The notes under the pieces were generated by a model. The model worked only from the letters and a program-made list of their open reading frames with translations, had not been told where the DNA came from and ran no database searches. The position numbers and the translations under genes are program-made. A stretch of 64,000 nucleotides of DNA from JAFGPS01 sp964570855 (GTDB lineage: Bacteria > Planctomycetota > Phycisphaerae > Sedimentisphaerales > Anaerobacaceae), in contig CAZMZR010000002.1 of the NCBI GenBank assembly GCA_964570855.1, positions 14,518-78,517 on the forward strand, written 5' to 3'. Every line of letters begins with the position of its first letter. The stretch's first letter is position 1. Shown here in pieces: positions 54,582 to 63,773 of the stretch.

Positions 54582-55847
54582 ATGACAGTTTCAGCATCAA
54601 AAACAACAGAAAAGCTCGATCCTGCAAAACAAATCGATAAGTCACCACCCACGACCGGCAGCCAAAGACCGGATAAAGAAGGCGCCGGAGCTTTTAAGAA
54701 CGTGGACGTCGATTTGAATACTCAGTCGCACAGAGACTATATTCGCGGCAGTTCACAAAACCAGGCGCCGGCAAAGTTCAACCCGCATAGGGTAAAAGTA
54801 AAACCGGCGGAGCTCATACTGTTCACAACGCAGTTATCGGTAATGCTTGATAGCGGCGTCGTGCTAAGCGATGCACTCGATGCCATAGCGGAACAGGCTG
54901 AGAACGGCATATTTAAAACGATAATATCGAGGGTAGCCGGCAGTGTTAAAAGCGGCGAAAATTTTTCAAAAGCCCTGGCTGAATACCCGAAAGTTTTCAA
55001 CTCAATGTTTATCAGCATGGTCAAGGCATCGGAAGCATCCGGTACAATGGCTCAGATGCTCAACGTCCTCAGCGGTTATCTAAATTTCGAATCTGAGACA
55101 TACAAACGCATTAAGGGTGCACTTACATATCCGCTTATCATGGCTCTCATGGCTGTGGCTGCAACCGGGACGTTGATGTTTTTTGTTTTACCGAGATTTA
55201 TGGGAATCTACGAAGCCAAAGGAGCCTCGCTGCCAAAATTAACACAAATACTGGTAAGTTTCAGCAAGATACTGGGCAACTTCGAGATCATGACGGTAAT
55301 TGTAACAACCTTAATACTGGCATCAGTCGGACTGTATTATTGGGCCGGAACATTATCCGGCCGAAAGATTATAGATTATATTAAAATCCGAACACCTGTC
55401 ATTGGAACAATGTTCGTAGATACGGTGGTAACACGAAGCATGCGAATCATGGCAACAATGGTCAATACCGGGGTAAACCTGCTGGATTCGATACAGGTGG
55501 TGCAGGGCTCGTGTCAGAACTATTATTTTCAGCGACTCTGGGAAAGAGTAGATGAAAAAATCAGGGACGGCTACCAGTTGTCGGAATCCATATCTATATC
55601 ACCGGGCAATGAATTGATAGCGTCGGGAATTATACAGATGCTCAGAGCGGGAGAAAAGAGCGGAAAACTCGGCGAAGTCTGTGATAAAGTTTCAATCTTT
55701 TACGAGAAAAAACTCGAGGGAACAATCCGTAACGTCATGGCACTCATAGAGCCGGTCATGATAGCAATCCTGGGCAGCATTATCGGAACGATAGCAATAG
55801 CATTGTTATTACCGGTATTCAAAATTTCATCCGTTATTGCACATTAA
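54582..55847 (+). CDS. gspF: Inner-membrane platform protein GspF/PilC
   Basis: This 421-residue protein has a disordered N-terminal extension of about 70 residues, then two GspF domains ('LILFTTQLSVMLDSGVVLSDALDAIAEQ' style and 'TRSMRIMATMVNTGVNLLDSIQVV'), with three hydrophobic segments near 185-205, 235-260 and 390-415. 'LRAGEKSGKLGEVCDKVSIFYE' is the second-domain signature. It forms the base on which the pseudopilus grows. Confidence 0.9.
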   Translation: MTVSASKTTEKLDPAKQIDKSPPTTGSQRPDKEGAGAFKNVDVDLNTQSHRDYIRGSSQNQAPAKFNPHRVKVKPAELILFTTQLSVMLDSGVVLSDALDAIAEQAENGIFKTIISRVAGSVKSGENFSKALAEYPKVFNSMFISMVKASEASGTMAQMLNVLSGYLNFESETYKRIKGALTYPLIMALMAVAATGTLMFFVLPRFMGIYEAKGASLPKLTQILVSFSKILGNFEIMTVIVTTLILASVGLYYWAGTLSGRKIIDYIKIRTPVIGTMFVDTVVTRSMRIMATMVNTGVNLLDSIQVVQGSCQNYYFQRLWERVDEKIRDGYQLSESISISPGNELIASGIIQMLRAGEKSGKLGEVCDKVSIFYEKKLEGTIRNVMALIEPVMIAILGSIIGTIAIALLLPVFKISSVIAH

Positions 55848-55953
55848 AGACAACAAGTAAGTCTCTATACAAAATCAATGTAAGTGTAAATAGAGCCTAA
55901 TACGTCAACTCTTTCTCTTGACAGCGGTAAAATTGAGTCTAAAATCACGCCCT

Positions 55954-56901
55954 ATGGCTGATGTTAACACACGCAAGAAAAAAAAGAAGAAACACCATCC
56001 CTTCACCGATTGGCTTGCTTATATCGGGCTGCGAATTTTTATAGTATTCCTTTCCTTCTTCGACATTGAAACCAATTTAAATACGGCATGTTTCCTCGGC
56101 CGGTTGTTATGGAAGCATTATCATCGGGGCCGAAAACGCGCCCTCGATAATCTTCGCGCGAGCTATCCCGAAAAAAGCGAACAATGGATATGGCAAACAG
56201 GCAGGCGAAGTTTCGAACATATTGCTATGCTTGCAATCGACATACTGTTTACACCGCGACTTACAAACAAACACAACTGGCGTGATTACTCCCGATATAA
56301 AAATACCGAAAGAACCAAATGGCTCATGCAGGAGGGCCGAGGTTTATTAATGGTCACCGCTCATTACAGTAACTTCGAAATAGTCGGTTACATTATGGGT
56401 ATGTTTGGTTTTAACATATACAGCATTGCAAGACCTCTGGATAACAAGTTCATCAGCAGATATTTATATGGAGTACGCCAGCGTGCCGGTCAGACCATCC
56501 TCGATAAAAAAGGTTCCGCTGCTATGATGGAAAAAATCGTATCGAGCGGTGCTACTCTCTGTTTTATCGCCGACCAGGACGCCGGCAGAAAGGGAATATT
56601 TGTTGATTTCTTCGGCCGAAAAGCCAGCACCTATAAGAGTATCGGCTTAATCGCAGTGACATACAATATACCGATAGTCGTCGGGTACAGCAGAAGGATT
56701 GGTAATCGTTTTTACTTCGAGATTGGAGTCAACCGTATCATTTACCCTGAAGAATGGGCGGAAAAAGAAAAGCCATTGGAGTGGATCACCACTGAATATA
56801 CAAATGCAATCGAGGCTTTCGTACGGGAGGACCCGAGTCAATATTGGTGGCTGCATAGAAGATGGAAGCATCGTCCAAAAAACGACCGGTTAAAACCATA
56901 A
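55954..56901 (+). CDS. Lipid A biosynthesis acyltransferase family protein (LpxL/HtrB-like)
   Basis: This 315-residue membrane-anchored acyltransferase belongs to the LpxL/HtrB family, which adds secondary acyl chains to lipid A. An N-terminal basic stretch (RKKKKKKHH) precedes a hydrophobic helix; the catalytic motif HX4E appears as 'TAHYSNFE'. 'IADQDAGRKGIFVDFFGRKAS' and 'DPSQYWWLHRRWKHRP' are also typical. The ATG at 55954 is used; a TTG at 55918 would add 12 residues, and neither has a strong ribosome site. It ends the long plus-strand run. Confidence 0.85.
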   Translation: MADVNTRKKKKKKHHPFTDWLAYIGLRIFIVFLSFFDIETNLNTACFLGRLLWKHYHRGRKRALDNLRASYPEKSEQWIWQTGRRSFEHIAMLAIDILFTPRLTNKHNWRDYSRYKNTERTKWLMQEGRGLLMVTAHYSNFEIVGYIMGMFGFNIYSIARPLDNKFISRYLYGVRQRAGQTILDKKGSAAMMEKIVSSGATLCFIADQDAGRKGIFVDFFGRKASTYKSIGLIAVTYNIPIVVGYSRRIGNRFYFEIGVNRIIYPEEWAEKEKPLEWITTEYTNAIEAFVREDPSQYWWLHRRWKHRPKNDRLKP

Positions 56902-57066
56902 AATCCCCAAAATACCATAGTTATTTCTTGACTATCGGGCTTATAATCCGATATATATATATATGTTGAGGTTTGTGACGAGAAATCACCTTTCGAGATG
57001 AGAGTTCTATTGATATTTTCTTTAGAATCACAAATTTACATATTAATATAGTTAATTGTGTTGGCG

Positions 57067-57311
57067 TGTCCCCCAAAAACTGTACCATTATTAATTAGAG
57101 AGTATCCGATAATTTATATAGAGGCGGACAAGTTGTTTTTTAAGCAAAGGATGCTCTTATGAAACGTAAATTACACACGCCGGAACAGATAGTCAAAAAG
57201 CTAAGGCAGGCCGATGCGGTAGTTGCTTCCGCTTCGCCTAAGGCTCAGCTCAATACACGACAAAGAACGTGGATAACTCTCTAATCCCGACTGGTACTTA
57301 ATTTGGGGTCA
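57067..57311. mobile_element. 245-bp internally deleted IS3-type remnant
   Basis: The left end TGTCCCCCAAAAACTGTACCA (57067-57087) and the right end, read in reverse as TGACCCCAAATTAAGTACCA (57292-57311), are imperfect terminal inverted repeats. A second nested pair (ATTAGAGAGTATCC at 57094 and GGATAACTCTCTAAT at 57271) lies just inside. The interior keeps only the start of the transposase orfA. No target duplication is evident. It looks like a MITE-like deletion product. Confidence 0.6.
57159..57284 (+). pseudogene. Truncated IS3-family transposase OrfA
   Basis: Forty-one codons begin 'MKRKLHTPEQIVKKLRQAD', the standard start of IS3-family OrfA (helix-turn-helix protein of about 90 residues). 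Homology ends after about 22 residues and the frame closes within the terminal repeat. No orfB is present, so it cannot transpose by itself. Confidence 0.75.
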
Positions 57312-57378
57312 GATCACAAGTTTACCCTGCAATAAAAAAGCTTTATCGTCGCCAAAAACAATTAATGCAGTATAAAAT

Positions 57379-57440
57379 GCTGTAAAAAAGGTTAGTTCGC
57401 CGATTTATTCCATAAGTATATTTGCATACACTTATGGAGT
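57379..57440. repeat. Diverged ~62-bp direct repeat, copy A
   Basis: The segment 'TTAGTTCGCCGATTTATTCC' followed by ATAAGTATATTTGCATACACTTA matches 58085-58145 over about 62 bases with scattered differences. The core is nearly palindromic around TGCA. Confidence 0.6.
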
Positions 57441-57648
57441 ATTGCAGATTTTGTGGTTTTTTTCAGGCAATTGAAAATCGTCAGGTCTTTAAACAGTTGG
57501 TTTTCGGATAAAATTTCAGAAAAAACGTTATATTTCATATCAACTTCGACACTTTATAGTAGTTTATTGCTGTTCAACTTCTCAGGGAGGAGATTTACAC
57601 AATGTTTTAATTGAACAAACTTTCACCATTTAGGATGGGGGTAACAAT

Positions 57649-57783
57649 ATGAGAGTGTTCAGGTTTATCTGGAAATGTTGGTGTGGACTGTGGCGATCAT
57701 GTGAGATTTCGAACGCAATAGACTCGCATAAGTGGGAAAGCAAAATGGAGACTTTCAGACATGTCTCGAGCAAGCGCGATTGA
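57649..57783 (+). CDS. Small hypothetical ORF, doubtful
   Basis: Forty-four codons begin 'MRVFRFIWKCWCGLWRSCE' and follow a GGATGGGGG purine stretch. The peptide is rich in Trp, Cys and Arg and resembles nothing known to me. Because the region is decayed and the ORF is short, it may be chance. Confidence 0.2.
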   Translation: MRVFRFIWKCWCGLWRSCEISNAIDSHKWESKMETFRHVSSKRD

Positions 57784-58084
57784 CGCATCTTTAGAATGTC
57801 ATTACAAGTAGGTCGTAAATCCGAGGCGTCAATCTCTTAATAGATAATCTTTCGTACTTGTTTTTTTTGTTCATAGCTATAAAAAGCTTTTGAATCTTGG
57901 TAACTGACGACCGATCTCATAATTCTCTAATCAACTAATCTCTAAACGCATTCTGTTATAATCCGTACGCTTATAATTGCTTTGTATTCTTATGACTCAT
58001 ACTCTTATACGCCGATGCCTTATGCCTTTCGAGGTACGTAGTTCTACGTATTTTTTTCAGGTTTTTTCCTTACAGTACGAAAGG

Positions 58085-58145
58085 CTACAAAAAAATGATA
58101 GTTCGCTGATGTACTTCATAAGTATATATGCATATACTTAAATAC
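58085..58145. repeat. Diverged ~62-bp direct repeat, copy B
   Basis: Same orientation as copy A and about 706 bases from it. The core ATAAGTATATATGCATATACTTAA contains the perfect 12-base palindrome TATATGCATATA. Confidence 0.6.
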
Positions 58146-58488
58146 TATAAAAATGGCCGTCGGACTGGGATAAAAAACGCAGGTTATGTAATGGTTTAAT
58201 ATTGGAGTGATTCGCAGGAATTGCTTAAATTAACTGTTTAGTGTTTTGCTTTTGTAACGTCCCGGTAAGTCAGAATCTTTTGTATTCCTGGGACCTCGTT
58301 TTTTTCTATGAATGATGAAATCCTTCGTTTCAGAACAAAGCCCGACCCAAGCGGGATCGAACAGGTCATGGTGAAAGAAACCGGTCCTGGTCAGTCGGGG
58401 ATTTCTATTTAGCTTGTGTTACAAAATATAAGGTAAGAGACTTATTGCCGATAGAATTCGAGTTGTCCGGTTTGGGAATTTATGTTTT

Positions 58489-58593
58489 TTAGGGCAATAA
58501 AACTCTGTTGTAAATGCGGATATCGTCTATTAGACCCGTCCAGAAGCTTGAAGCATCCAGGTCCTCTTCGACGCCGAAATATAATACGCCCTT
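58489..58593 (-). pseudogene. Relic of a LamG-domain C-terminus
   Basis: On the minus strand 34 codons read 'VLYFGVEEDLDASSFWTG', 'LIDDIRIYNRVLLP' and stop. The intact gene ending at 59743 has 'LYFGAAANLDELSFWTG', 'LIDNIRIYDKVLLP'. Upstream of the relic the frame is broken by stops. It is the remaining 3' end of a close paralogue, about 1.2 kb away from the intact one. Confidence 0.75.
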
Positions 58594-58724
58594 ATCTCAC
58601 TTTTGCCTATTACTCCCTCCGCTGCACAGGGGCTTTTTTTCTAAAATATGCAGCTTTTACCTACCCTCTACACGGCAAAAAAACTCTTTTTTAGGCACAT
58701 AAATCATCTAATTTAACATTCTTC

Positions 58725-58753
58725 TTGACAATTAACTCAATTTTATGTTAAAT
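58725..58753 (+). promoter_or_regulatory. Promoter of the PEP-CTERM-like protein gene
   Basis: A perfect TTGACA (58725-58730) and TTAAAT (58748-58753) are separated by exactly 17 bases, about 100 bases ahead of the ATG. Two purine-rich GAGGAGG/AAGGAGG blocks lie between them and the final ribosome site. Confidence 0.55.
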
Positions 58754-58855
58754 TGGATAAATTGAGGAGGTTAGAAAAGGAGGCAGGAGCCCATTTTATA
58801 TAATTTCATATTGTTTCTGCTTAGTGGTATCATTAATTAGAGGAGGAGACGAGTT

Positions 58856-59512
58856 ATGAAGAGAAGTGCATTGTTAGTACTACTGGCAGTCTTGTCAGTT
58901 GCTGCGCAGGCAAGTGCAAATCTGGTTAACGGCGACTGGAGCACTGGTGATGAGACCGGCTGGACGCGCTGGCGCGCTGTCTGGGGCGTCAACGAGAACT
59001 GGACGGTGACGTCAGGTGCAACTAATCCGTTACCTCCCGAAGGCACCCTCTATGGCGTCGGTGGCCAAGGCAGCTTCGGCTGGTTCCAGGCCGTCGCAGT
59101 TCCGGCGGGCACACCGGCCACCTTATCAGCCGACTGGACCGGCAACATCGGTGTAGCCGGATGGGCTGAAATCTTACTGATGACCAGTGCCAACCCCGCC
59201 GAGGACTGGGGCTTCCGTGCTGATGCCGGCGCCGCCGCTGACATCGCCTTCAAGAAGGACTCCTGGGGCATGAATCCACCGACGGCGTGGGACTGGCAAC
59301 TTGCTTCGCTGTCACCGTATTTCGGCGGCAACGGTGGCGTGATCAACAGCCTTGGCTACGTCTGCGTCGGCCTCAAGCTCGGCGGCATTCCTCTGGGCCA
59401 GGTTTCCTTTGACAACATTGACCTCCAGTATGTTCCTGCCCCAAGTGCAATTATACTTGGCGGTATTGGTGTTGGTTTGGTAAACTGGATGCGCAGACGC
59501 CGAGCACTTTAA
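58856..59512 (+). CDS. PEP-CTERM-like surface protein
   Basis: This 218-residue exported protein has a signal peptide (MKRSALLVLLAVLSVAAQASA), a beta-sandwich-like body rich in Trp and Gly, and the C-terminal sorting tail 'PAPSAIILGGIGVGLVNWMRRRRAL': a Pro-Ala-Pro motif, one hydrophobic helix and an Arg cluster. Such tails are recognised by exosortase, as in PEP-CTERM systems; the PAPS form is common in Phycisphaerae. No exosortase gene is in the window. An AGGAGG site precedes the ATG. The body is not recognised; carbohydrate binding is possible. Confidence 0.8.
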   Translation: MKRSALLVLLAVLSVAAQASANLVNGDWSTGDETGWTRWRAVWGVNENWTVTSGATNPLPPEGTLYGVGGQGSFGWFQAVAVPAGTPATLSADWTGNIGVAGWAEILLMTSANPAEDWGFRADAGAAADIAFKKDSWGMNPPTAWDWQLASLSPYFGGNGGVINSLGYVCVGLKLGGIPLGQVSFDNIDLQYVPAPSAIILGGIGVGLVNWMRRRRAL

Positions 59513-59742
59513 CGATTTTGTATAGTTTCAAAAAGGATCGTGAGTATCTGTTTGCGGCCCGTTTTTTATTATATATCCAGTGCTTAGTATCTCACAGATT
59601 AATCCTCACTTTCCTACAACATTCACAAAGTTTACACATTCACAACTAACATCTTACACTCTTAATCTACCTTGTCCCGTGAACAAAGTGAACTTCTCTC
59701 GGAATGAGTTATTGCAGGTATATGATTACTCGTTCGAATTAT

Positions 59743-61185
59743 TCAGGGCAGTAAGACTTTATCGTAAATGCGAATATTATCAATCAGACCCGTCCAGAAG
59801 CTTAATTCATCCAGATTTGCTGCAGCTCCGAAATATAGTCCGCCTTCGGTATTAGTGAGTCTTTTAAGTGGCTTGGAATCGACCGCCACTTCAACTCTGT
59901 CCACGTATATATGCCTCAACGAACCATCCCAAATCAGTAGAACCTGATGCCATTGATCATTCGTAAACGTGACATCGCTGACAAGTGCCGTTGTGGAACG
60001 ACCGCCATCCGTTAGCCCGGTTCGTAAACCGCCGGTGACAGGGTCTATTCCAATCCAATCTCTGCCGGATTCCTGCGCTATGAGGACCTGGCCGGGCTGC
60101 CCTCCTTTTGCCCAGACAAAGACGGAGAAGGGGCCGTCAATCGGATTTAATACGAAACCCGTCTTAACATAACTATCCATGCCGTTAAGTTCAAGGGCAC
60201 CACCTTCATATCCGCCCGAAGGGTACCATACAGCGTTACCGCGGATTTGGCCGTCTATTCCTCCGGCACAGTCAGCCGCTACAGTCCCCTCGGTCTCATC
60301 GAGTTCCCAGTGGGCCAGCAATCCCGGCGTCTTAAGCCAGTACTTGAAAAAAGCGGCCACATCACGCAGATCAACGATACCATCGCCGTCCGGAGTAGGA
60401 GTCAGGTCGTAGTTGTTTGATTCACTGGAATTCTGGATATCCGATTGGGAAATGTCATTAGTGGTAAAGTGTTCAATGAGTATCAGGTAATCGATAAAAT
60501 TAACAACGCCGTCAAGATTAAAATCGGGTTCGCTCCGGATGCCGAGCAGCATAGGTGCAATAACTTCTGCCATTAGACCGGCACCTTCGGCGTTCGGATG
60601 GATACCGTCGGGAAATAAATCTGAGGCGCCAAGCAGGGGGGTGTACAGATCGATGACTCGAACATCGCGTTGACTTGCAATTTCATCTATCAGCGGAATT
60701 ATCTCGCCTCGAATAACCTCGTTAGTGATACTGAAGTTTAACGAGAATGCAGGGACCGGTTTACATATCCAAATCTGTGGCCGGCTCGACAGGGCGGCAA
60801 AGCTGTCTATAAAAGCTAAGTAATCCGGAACAAATTCATCTTTGTAAATCCAGTTGTAAGATTTTGAATCGTTGGTCCCCAGCATTATTACGACTACGTC
60901 CGGATTCCAGGACAGGGCCTGATTATAAGCCGATTGTTCCACATAGGGCAGGTCGCCCTGATTTAAAAGGGTGGTGCCGCCGACACCGAAATTTTCCGTT
61001 TCCCATGCGTTATCGAATTTTCGAAGCATTGATTCCAGTTGTGCCGGGTAGGAATTAATCTGGCGATCGGGAATATTGGCGCCATCGGTAATGCTGTCTC
61101 CCACACAGGCCACTTTAATCGCCTGCGAGCTGCCGGTGTAAAACATAAGCAGGACAAACAAAGACAAAATTAGCTGTTTATTCAA
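59743..61185 (-). CDS. SGNH-type esterase with dockerin-like and LamG domains
   Basis: This 480-residue secreted protein has a signal peptide followed by an SGNH/GDSL hydrolase: Ser31 in 'CVGDSITDG', Gly70, Asn105 in 'LGTND', and Asp193 and His196 in 'PDGIHPN'. It resembles acetylesterases acting on carbohydrates. Two dockerin type I-like segments ('DFNLDGVVNFIDYLILIEHF', 'DGDGIVDLRDVAAFFKYWL') follow at about 219-290, then a LamG domain (about 296-480). The start is taken as TTG at 61185 because GGAGGT lies 6 bases upstream. It would deacetylate polysaccharide outside the cell. Confidence 0.85.
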   Translation of the reverse strand: MNKQLILSLFVLLMFYTGSSQAIKVACVGDSITDGANIPDRQINSYPAQLESMLRKFDNAWETENFGVGGTTLLNQGDLPYVEQSAYNQALSWNPDVVVIMLGTNDSKSYNWIYKDEFVPDYLAFIDSFAALSSRPQIWICKPVPAFSLNFSITNEVIRGEIIPLIDEIASQRDVRVIDLYTPLLGASDLFPDGIHPNAEGAGLMAEVIAPMLLGIRSEPDFNLDGVVNFIDYLILIEHFTTNDISQSDIQNSSESNNYDLTPTPDGDGIVDLRDVAAFFKYWLKTPGLLAHWELDETEGTVAADCAGGIDGQIRGNAVWYPSGGYEGGALELNGMDSYVKTGFVLNPIDGPFSVFVWAKGGQPGQVLIAQESGRDWIGIDPVTGGLRTGLTDGGRSTTALVSDVTFTNDQWHQVLLIWDGSLRHIYVDRVEVAVDSKPLKRLTNTEGGLYFGAAANLDELSFWTGLIDNIRIYDKVLLP

Positions 61186-61950
61186 TCCAACACCTCCGGC
61201 CAAAGCTCATTCGGCTTATTGTGATACATTTATCGAATATTATAAGCCCGTCGGGAACAACTGTCAAGTAACATCGTGTTTTTGACAGGGTGGTAACAAG
61301 CACAAAATAAATAGAATAGTTAATCTAATAGGCCCATCAATACCTGACTATAAGTGGAGTATTTTTATATAAAATTAAGTAGTCCCCACAATTGACAAAC
61401 TCAGCAAAAAACTGTGAAAATGGTATATCTGTATAACATTTGTTCAAGCCCCTGCTTTACTGATTGACTCCTTAGAGCGGGGGCGTTTTTTCATAGTTTT
61501 ATTTATCATACGCATTCCTGTCTGTGATATTCATCGAGATTTATTGTGGAAAGTGATGTAGCTTTGGTACTTTTTCTAATTTATCCGTTAAAGAAACGAC
61601 AGGGCATATTTTATAAGTTTTTTTCTTGTAAATCGGCCTTCTTCAGTATAGGTTTCCAAAAACAAAATGGGCTTGAATGCCTGAAACGAACCATAATAGT
61701 TGTATTTCAGTGCGGCGTTAGTTCAACGGCGACTGCCGTGGAACGTAAGCTGGTGTTTGCAACCCGGTTAAAAGACTTTTAATACGGAAATTCTTATAGT
61801 AAACTATTACCTTATAAGAGTTATTACAGTCTTAAGCTCTCGAAGATGCTCGTTAAAAGACATGGAAAATTGTTATCTCTGGCCCGTTGTATATGGTAAT
61901 CGTGGACAAAAGTAATAAATAATATAACGATAGAAAGGAGCAGTAATAAT
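61186..61950. other. Intergenic region with a terminator but no gene
   Basis: No convincing ORF is seen; the 78-codon frame at 61546 has no ribosome site. A TTGACA at 61282 and another at 61392 have no good -10 partner. The terminator at 61448 has no gene before it on its strand. Confidence 0.4.
61448..61491 (+). terminator. Terminator without an upstream gene
   Basis: GCCCCTGCTTT (61448-61458) and AGAGCGGGGGC (61474-61484) pair along all 11 positions (two G-U), with a 15-base loop and a following GTTTTTT. The gene before it is on the minus strand and starts at 61185, so this terminates some plus-strand transcript that is not a recognised gene. Confidence 0.7.
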
Positions 61951-62400
61951 ATGAAGATCACGCTATCAGACGTATTGGATGCAAAAGGACACAACGTGTG
62001 GTCTGTTTCACCTCAGAGTTCTGCATACGAAGCCCTCGAATTAATGGCCGAGAAGGATGTTGGTGCTCTTGTCGTTGTTGATCAGGGCAAAGTCGTCGGA
62101 ATGTTTTCCGAACGAGACTATGCCCGCAAGCTGGTTCTCAAGGGTAAATCATCCAGAGAAACGGCCGTAGCGGATATTATGGCAAAGCCGGTTTGTTATG
62201 TACTACCCTGGACCAGTCTTAGTGAGTGTATGACCTTGATGACGAACAAGCATGTGCGTCACCTGCCCGTTCTTGATAATGATAAACTCGTTGGTATAGT
62301 AACCATAGGCGATGTGGTCAAGGCGATTATCTCCGAGCAGGAATCCATGATTCATGAGCTCAAATCGTATGTCGATGAAGCCTTAAAAGGCAGGACTTAA
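61951..62400 (+). CDS. CBS-domain protein
   Basis: This 149-residue protein consists of two CBS motifs ('AYEALELMAEKDVGALVVVDQGKVVGMFSERDYARK' region and 'TSLSECMTLMTNKHVRHLPVLDNDKLVGIVTIGDVV' region), a pair that forms one Bateman module binding adenosine nucleotides. 'FSERDYARKL' is typical of the stand-alone CBS proteins of many bacteria. A GAAAGGAG site precedes the ATG. Its partner is unknown. Confidence 0.9.
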   Translation: MKITLSDVLDAKGHNVWSVSPQSSAYEALELMAEKDVGALVVVDQGKVVGMFSERDYARKLVLKGKSSRETAVADIMAKPVCYVLPWTSLSECMTLMTNKHVRHLPVLDNDKLVGIVTIGDVVKAIISEQESMIHELKSYVDEALKGRT

Positions 62401-62561
62401 AAGCCTTATATTAACCTGTGCTTTCAAGTGTAAAATTCGCCGTAAAAAAGTCGGTTACGAATTGCTGCGATTTATTTGATCCATTTTTTTAACTACAAAT
62501 AATATTGCCACTATTTACGCTTATTCCGTGAAACAATGTGTTGAGAGACTGGCCGATTCCT

Positions 62562-63005
62562 TTAGAATGTCATCAAATCATACTCAATCTCGAATCTCAG
62601 CTTATGATCAGCTTCCTGTTGTGCCAGCTTCATAAAAATATCCCTGATTTGTCGGTTTTGTACTATTGACGCCAAATCTGTATAAAGCCTTCGTGCAATC
62701 TCTTCCTTTTTCATTCCAACAACGAGCATTTCAACATAATCCATTTTAGCATCCGGATTAACGTCCTTCACTGTTTCTGTGATACCAAGATTGCCGATTT
62801 CCTTCTCATTTAAGGCGATTTGGCCGGCTTTAATCGATTCCAATACCGCTTTATGCCTCAACTCTTCCAAAGCCAAATCGGTTAATACTTCAGCCATTTC
62901 CGGCTGTTCAACGAAATCTGCCAGCTCCATATAAAAATTATGAGATTCGATCTCCTTATTGATTGCAAAATCCAGAACTTCGTTTATGGAATTGAATATT
63001 TTCAT
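62562..63005 (-). CDS. Ferritin-like (rubrerythrin-type) diiron protein
   Basis: This 147-residue four-helix-bundle protein has metal-binding patterns 'NKEIESHNFYMELAD', 'LALEELRHKAVLESI', 'KKEEIARRLYTDLA' and 'QQEADHKLRFEIE', giving a pair of E...ExxH sites as in rubrerythrin. The rubredoxin part is missing. Such proteins handle peroxide or iron. The ATG at 63005 is preferred to an upstream GTG because of spacing to AGGTG. Confidence 0.82.
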   Translation of the reverse strand: MKIFNSINEVLDFAINKEIESHNFYMELADFVEQPEMAEVLTDLALEELRHKAVLESIKAGQIALNEKEIGNLGITETVKDVNPDAKMDYVEMLVVGMKKEEIARRLYTDLASIVQNRQIRDIFMKLAQQEADHKLRFEIEYDLMTF

Positions 63006-63773
63006 ATCTGGTACACCTGATTCCGAATTGCCGGTTGACACCTAAAAGGCTATACCGTGTTCTTTTCTGATATTTTATCAGACCAAAACTTTTTAATGCA
63101 GATATTACTTTTTTTTAATTAATACAGAATCACGTTTTGTCGATTGCTGTTACTATAGGAAATATCAGGATATTACATATAAAATGTCATCTTTTACACA
63201 AAAATACGTAGTTACCACAATAGAATTATACTTTTTTTTGTGTTATAATCATGGTTCTATCAATAATGATAAAGGGCTGTAAATGCGGAGGTTTACAGCC
63301 CTTTCTTTCTTTTGCCAGATTTACCCAGGTTCTTTTTGTCATAATTTATTAATTTCATTATATTTAACTTCGCGAATCTTACCATTTTTCATAAAACCTG
63401 GCTATCCCTGAACAACCGGAATCGGCCAAAGAAGAAAATCAGCACATTACTGGAAATCAGGTTACTTTGTGATTATAAAATAACTTGAATCCCACCGTAA
63501 AAAAGAACCGATTCTTGTGATAGTCCGTATTCTTCTATAGTAAATATCTATATACCTGTCCCTTAATATCTTCATAAGGCCAGGATAATAATCCTAAGAC
63601 AAAGATTCTGCTTGTGACAAGGATATATGCGAAATTGCTTAGATAGCTAAAAATGCACTTATAGACATTGACTTGCCTGCTTTGTGTATGTTAAAATAGA
63701 AAAGATACTTAGAGCAAGTAAAACAGATTCTATTTTATATCCCATGCCATTTATGGGGAAGGGTCGAAATAAC
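63006..63773. other. Intergenic region with a terminator and a -10-like box
   Basis: No gene is seen. TATAAT at 63244-63249 lies just before the terminator at 63271, with no good -35 box. The remaining sequence is A/T-rich. Confidence 0.4.
63271..63312 (+). terminator. Perfect 13-base-stem terminator without an upstream gene
   Basis: AAAGGGCTGTAAA and TTTACAGCCCTTT form a perfect stem around an 8-base loop, followed by CTTTCTTTT. The nearest plus-strand gene ends at 62400, about 870 bases away. A TATAAT box lies 22 bases before the stem, so a very short transcript is possible. Confidence 0.7.

Larger units (their letters stand above)
57312..58488. other. Long low-density intergenic stretch
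   Basis: No normal gene is seen apart from the small ORF at 57649. It holds the two copies of the 62-base repeat and, at about 57586-57610, a GGGAGGAG site in front of only ATG TTT TAA. Much of it is A/T-rich and looks like decayed DNA. Confidence 0.4.

Noticed and set aside
61546..61782. Seventy-eight-codon plus-strand frame
   Set aside because: No ribosome site, no domain, and the translation looks random.
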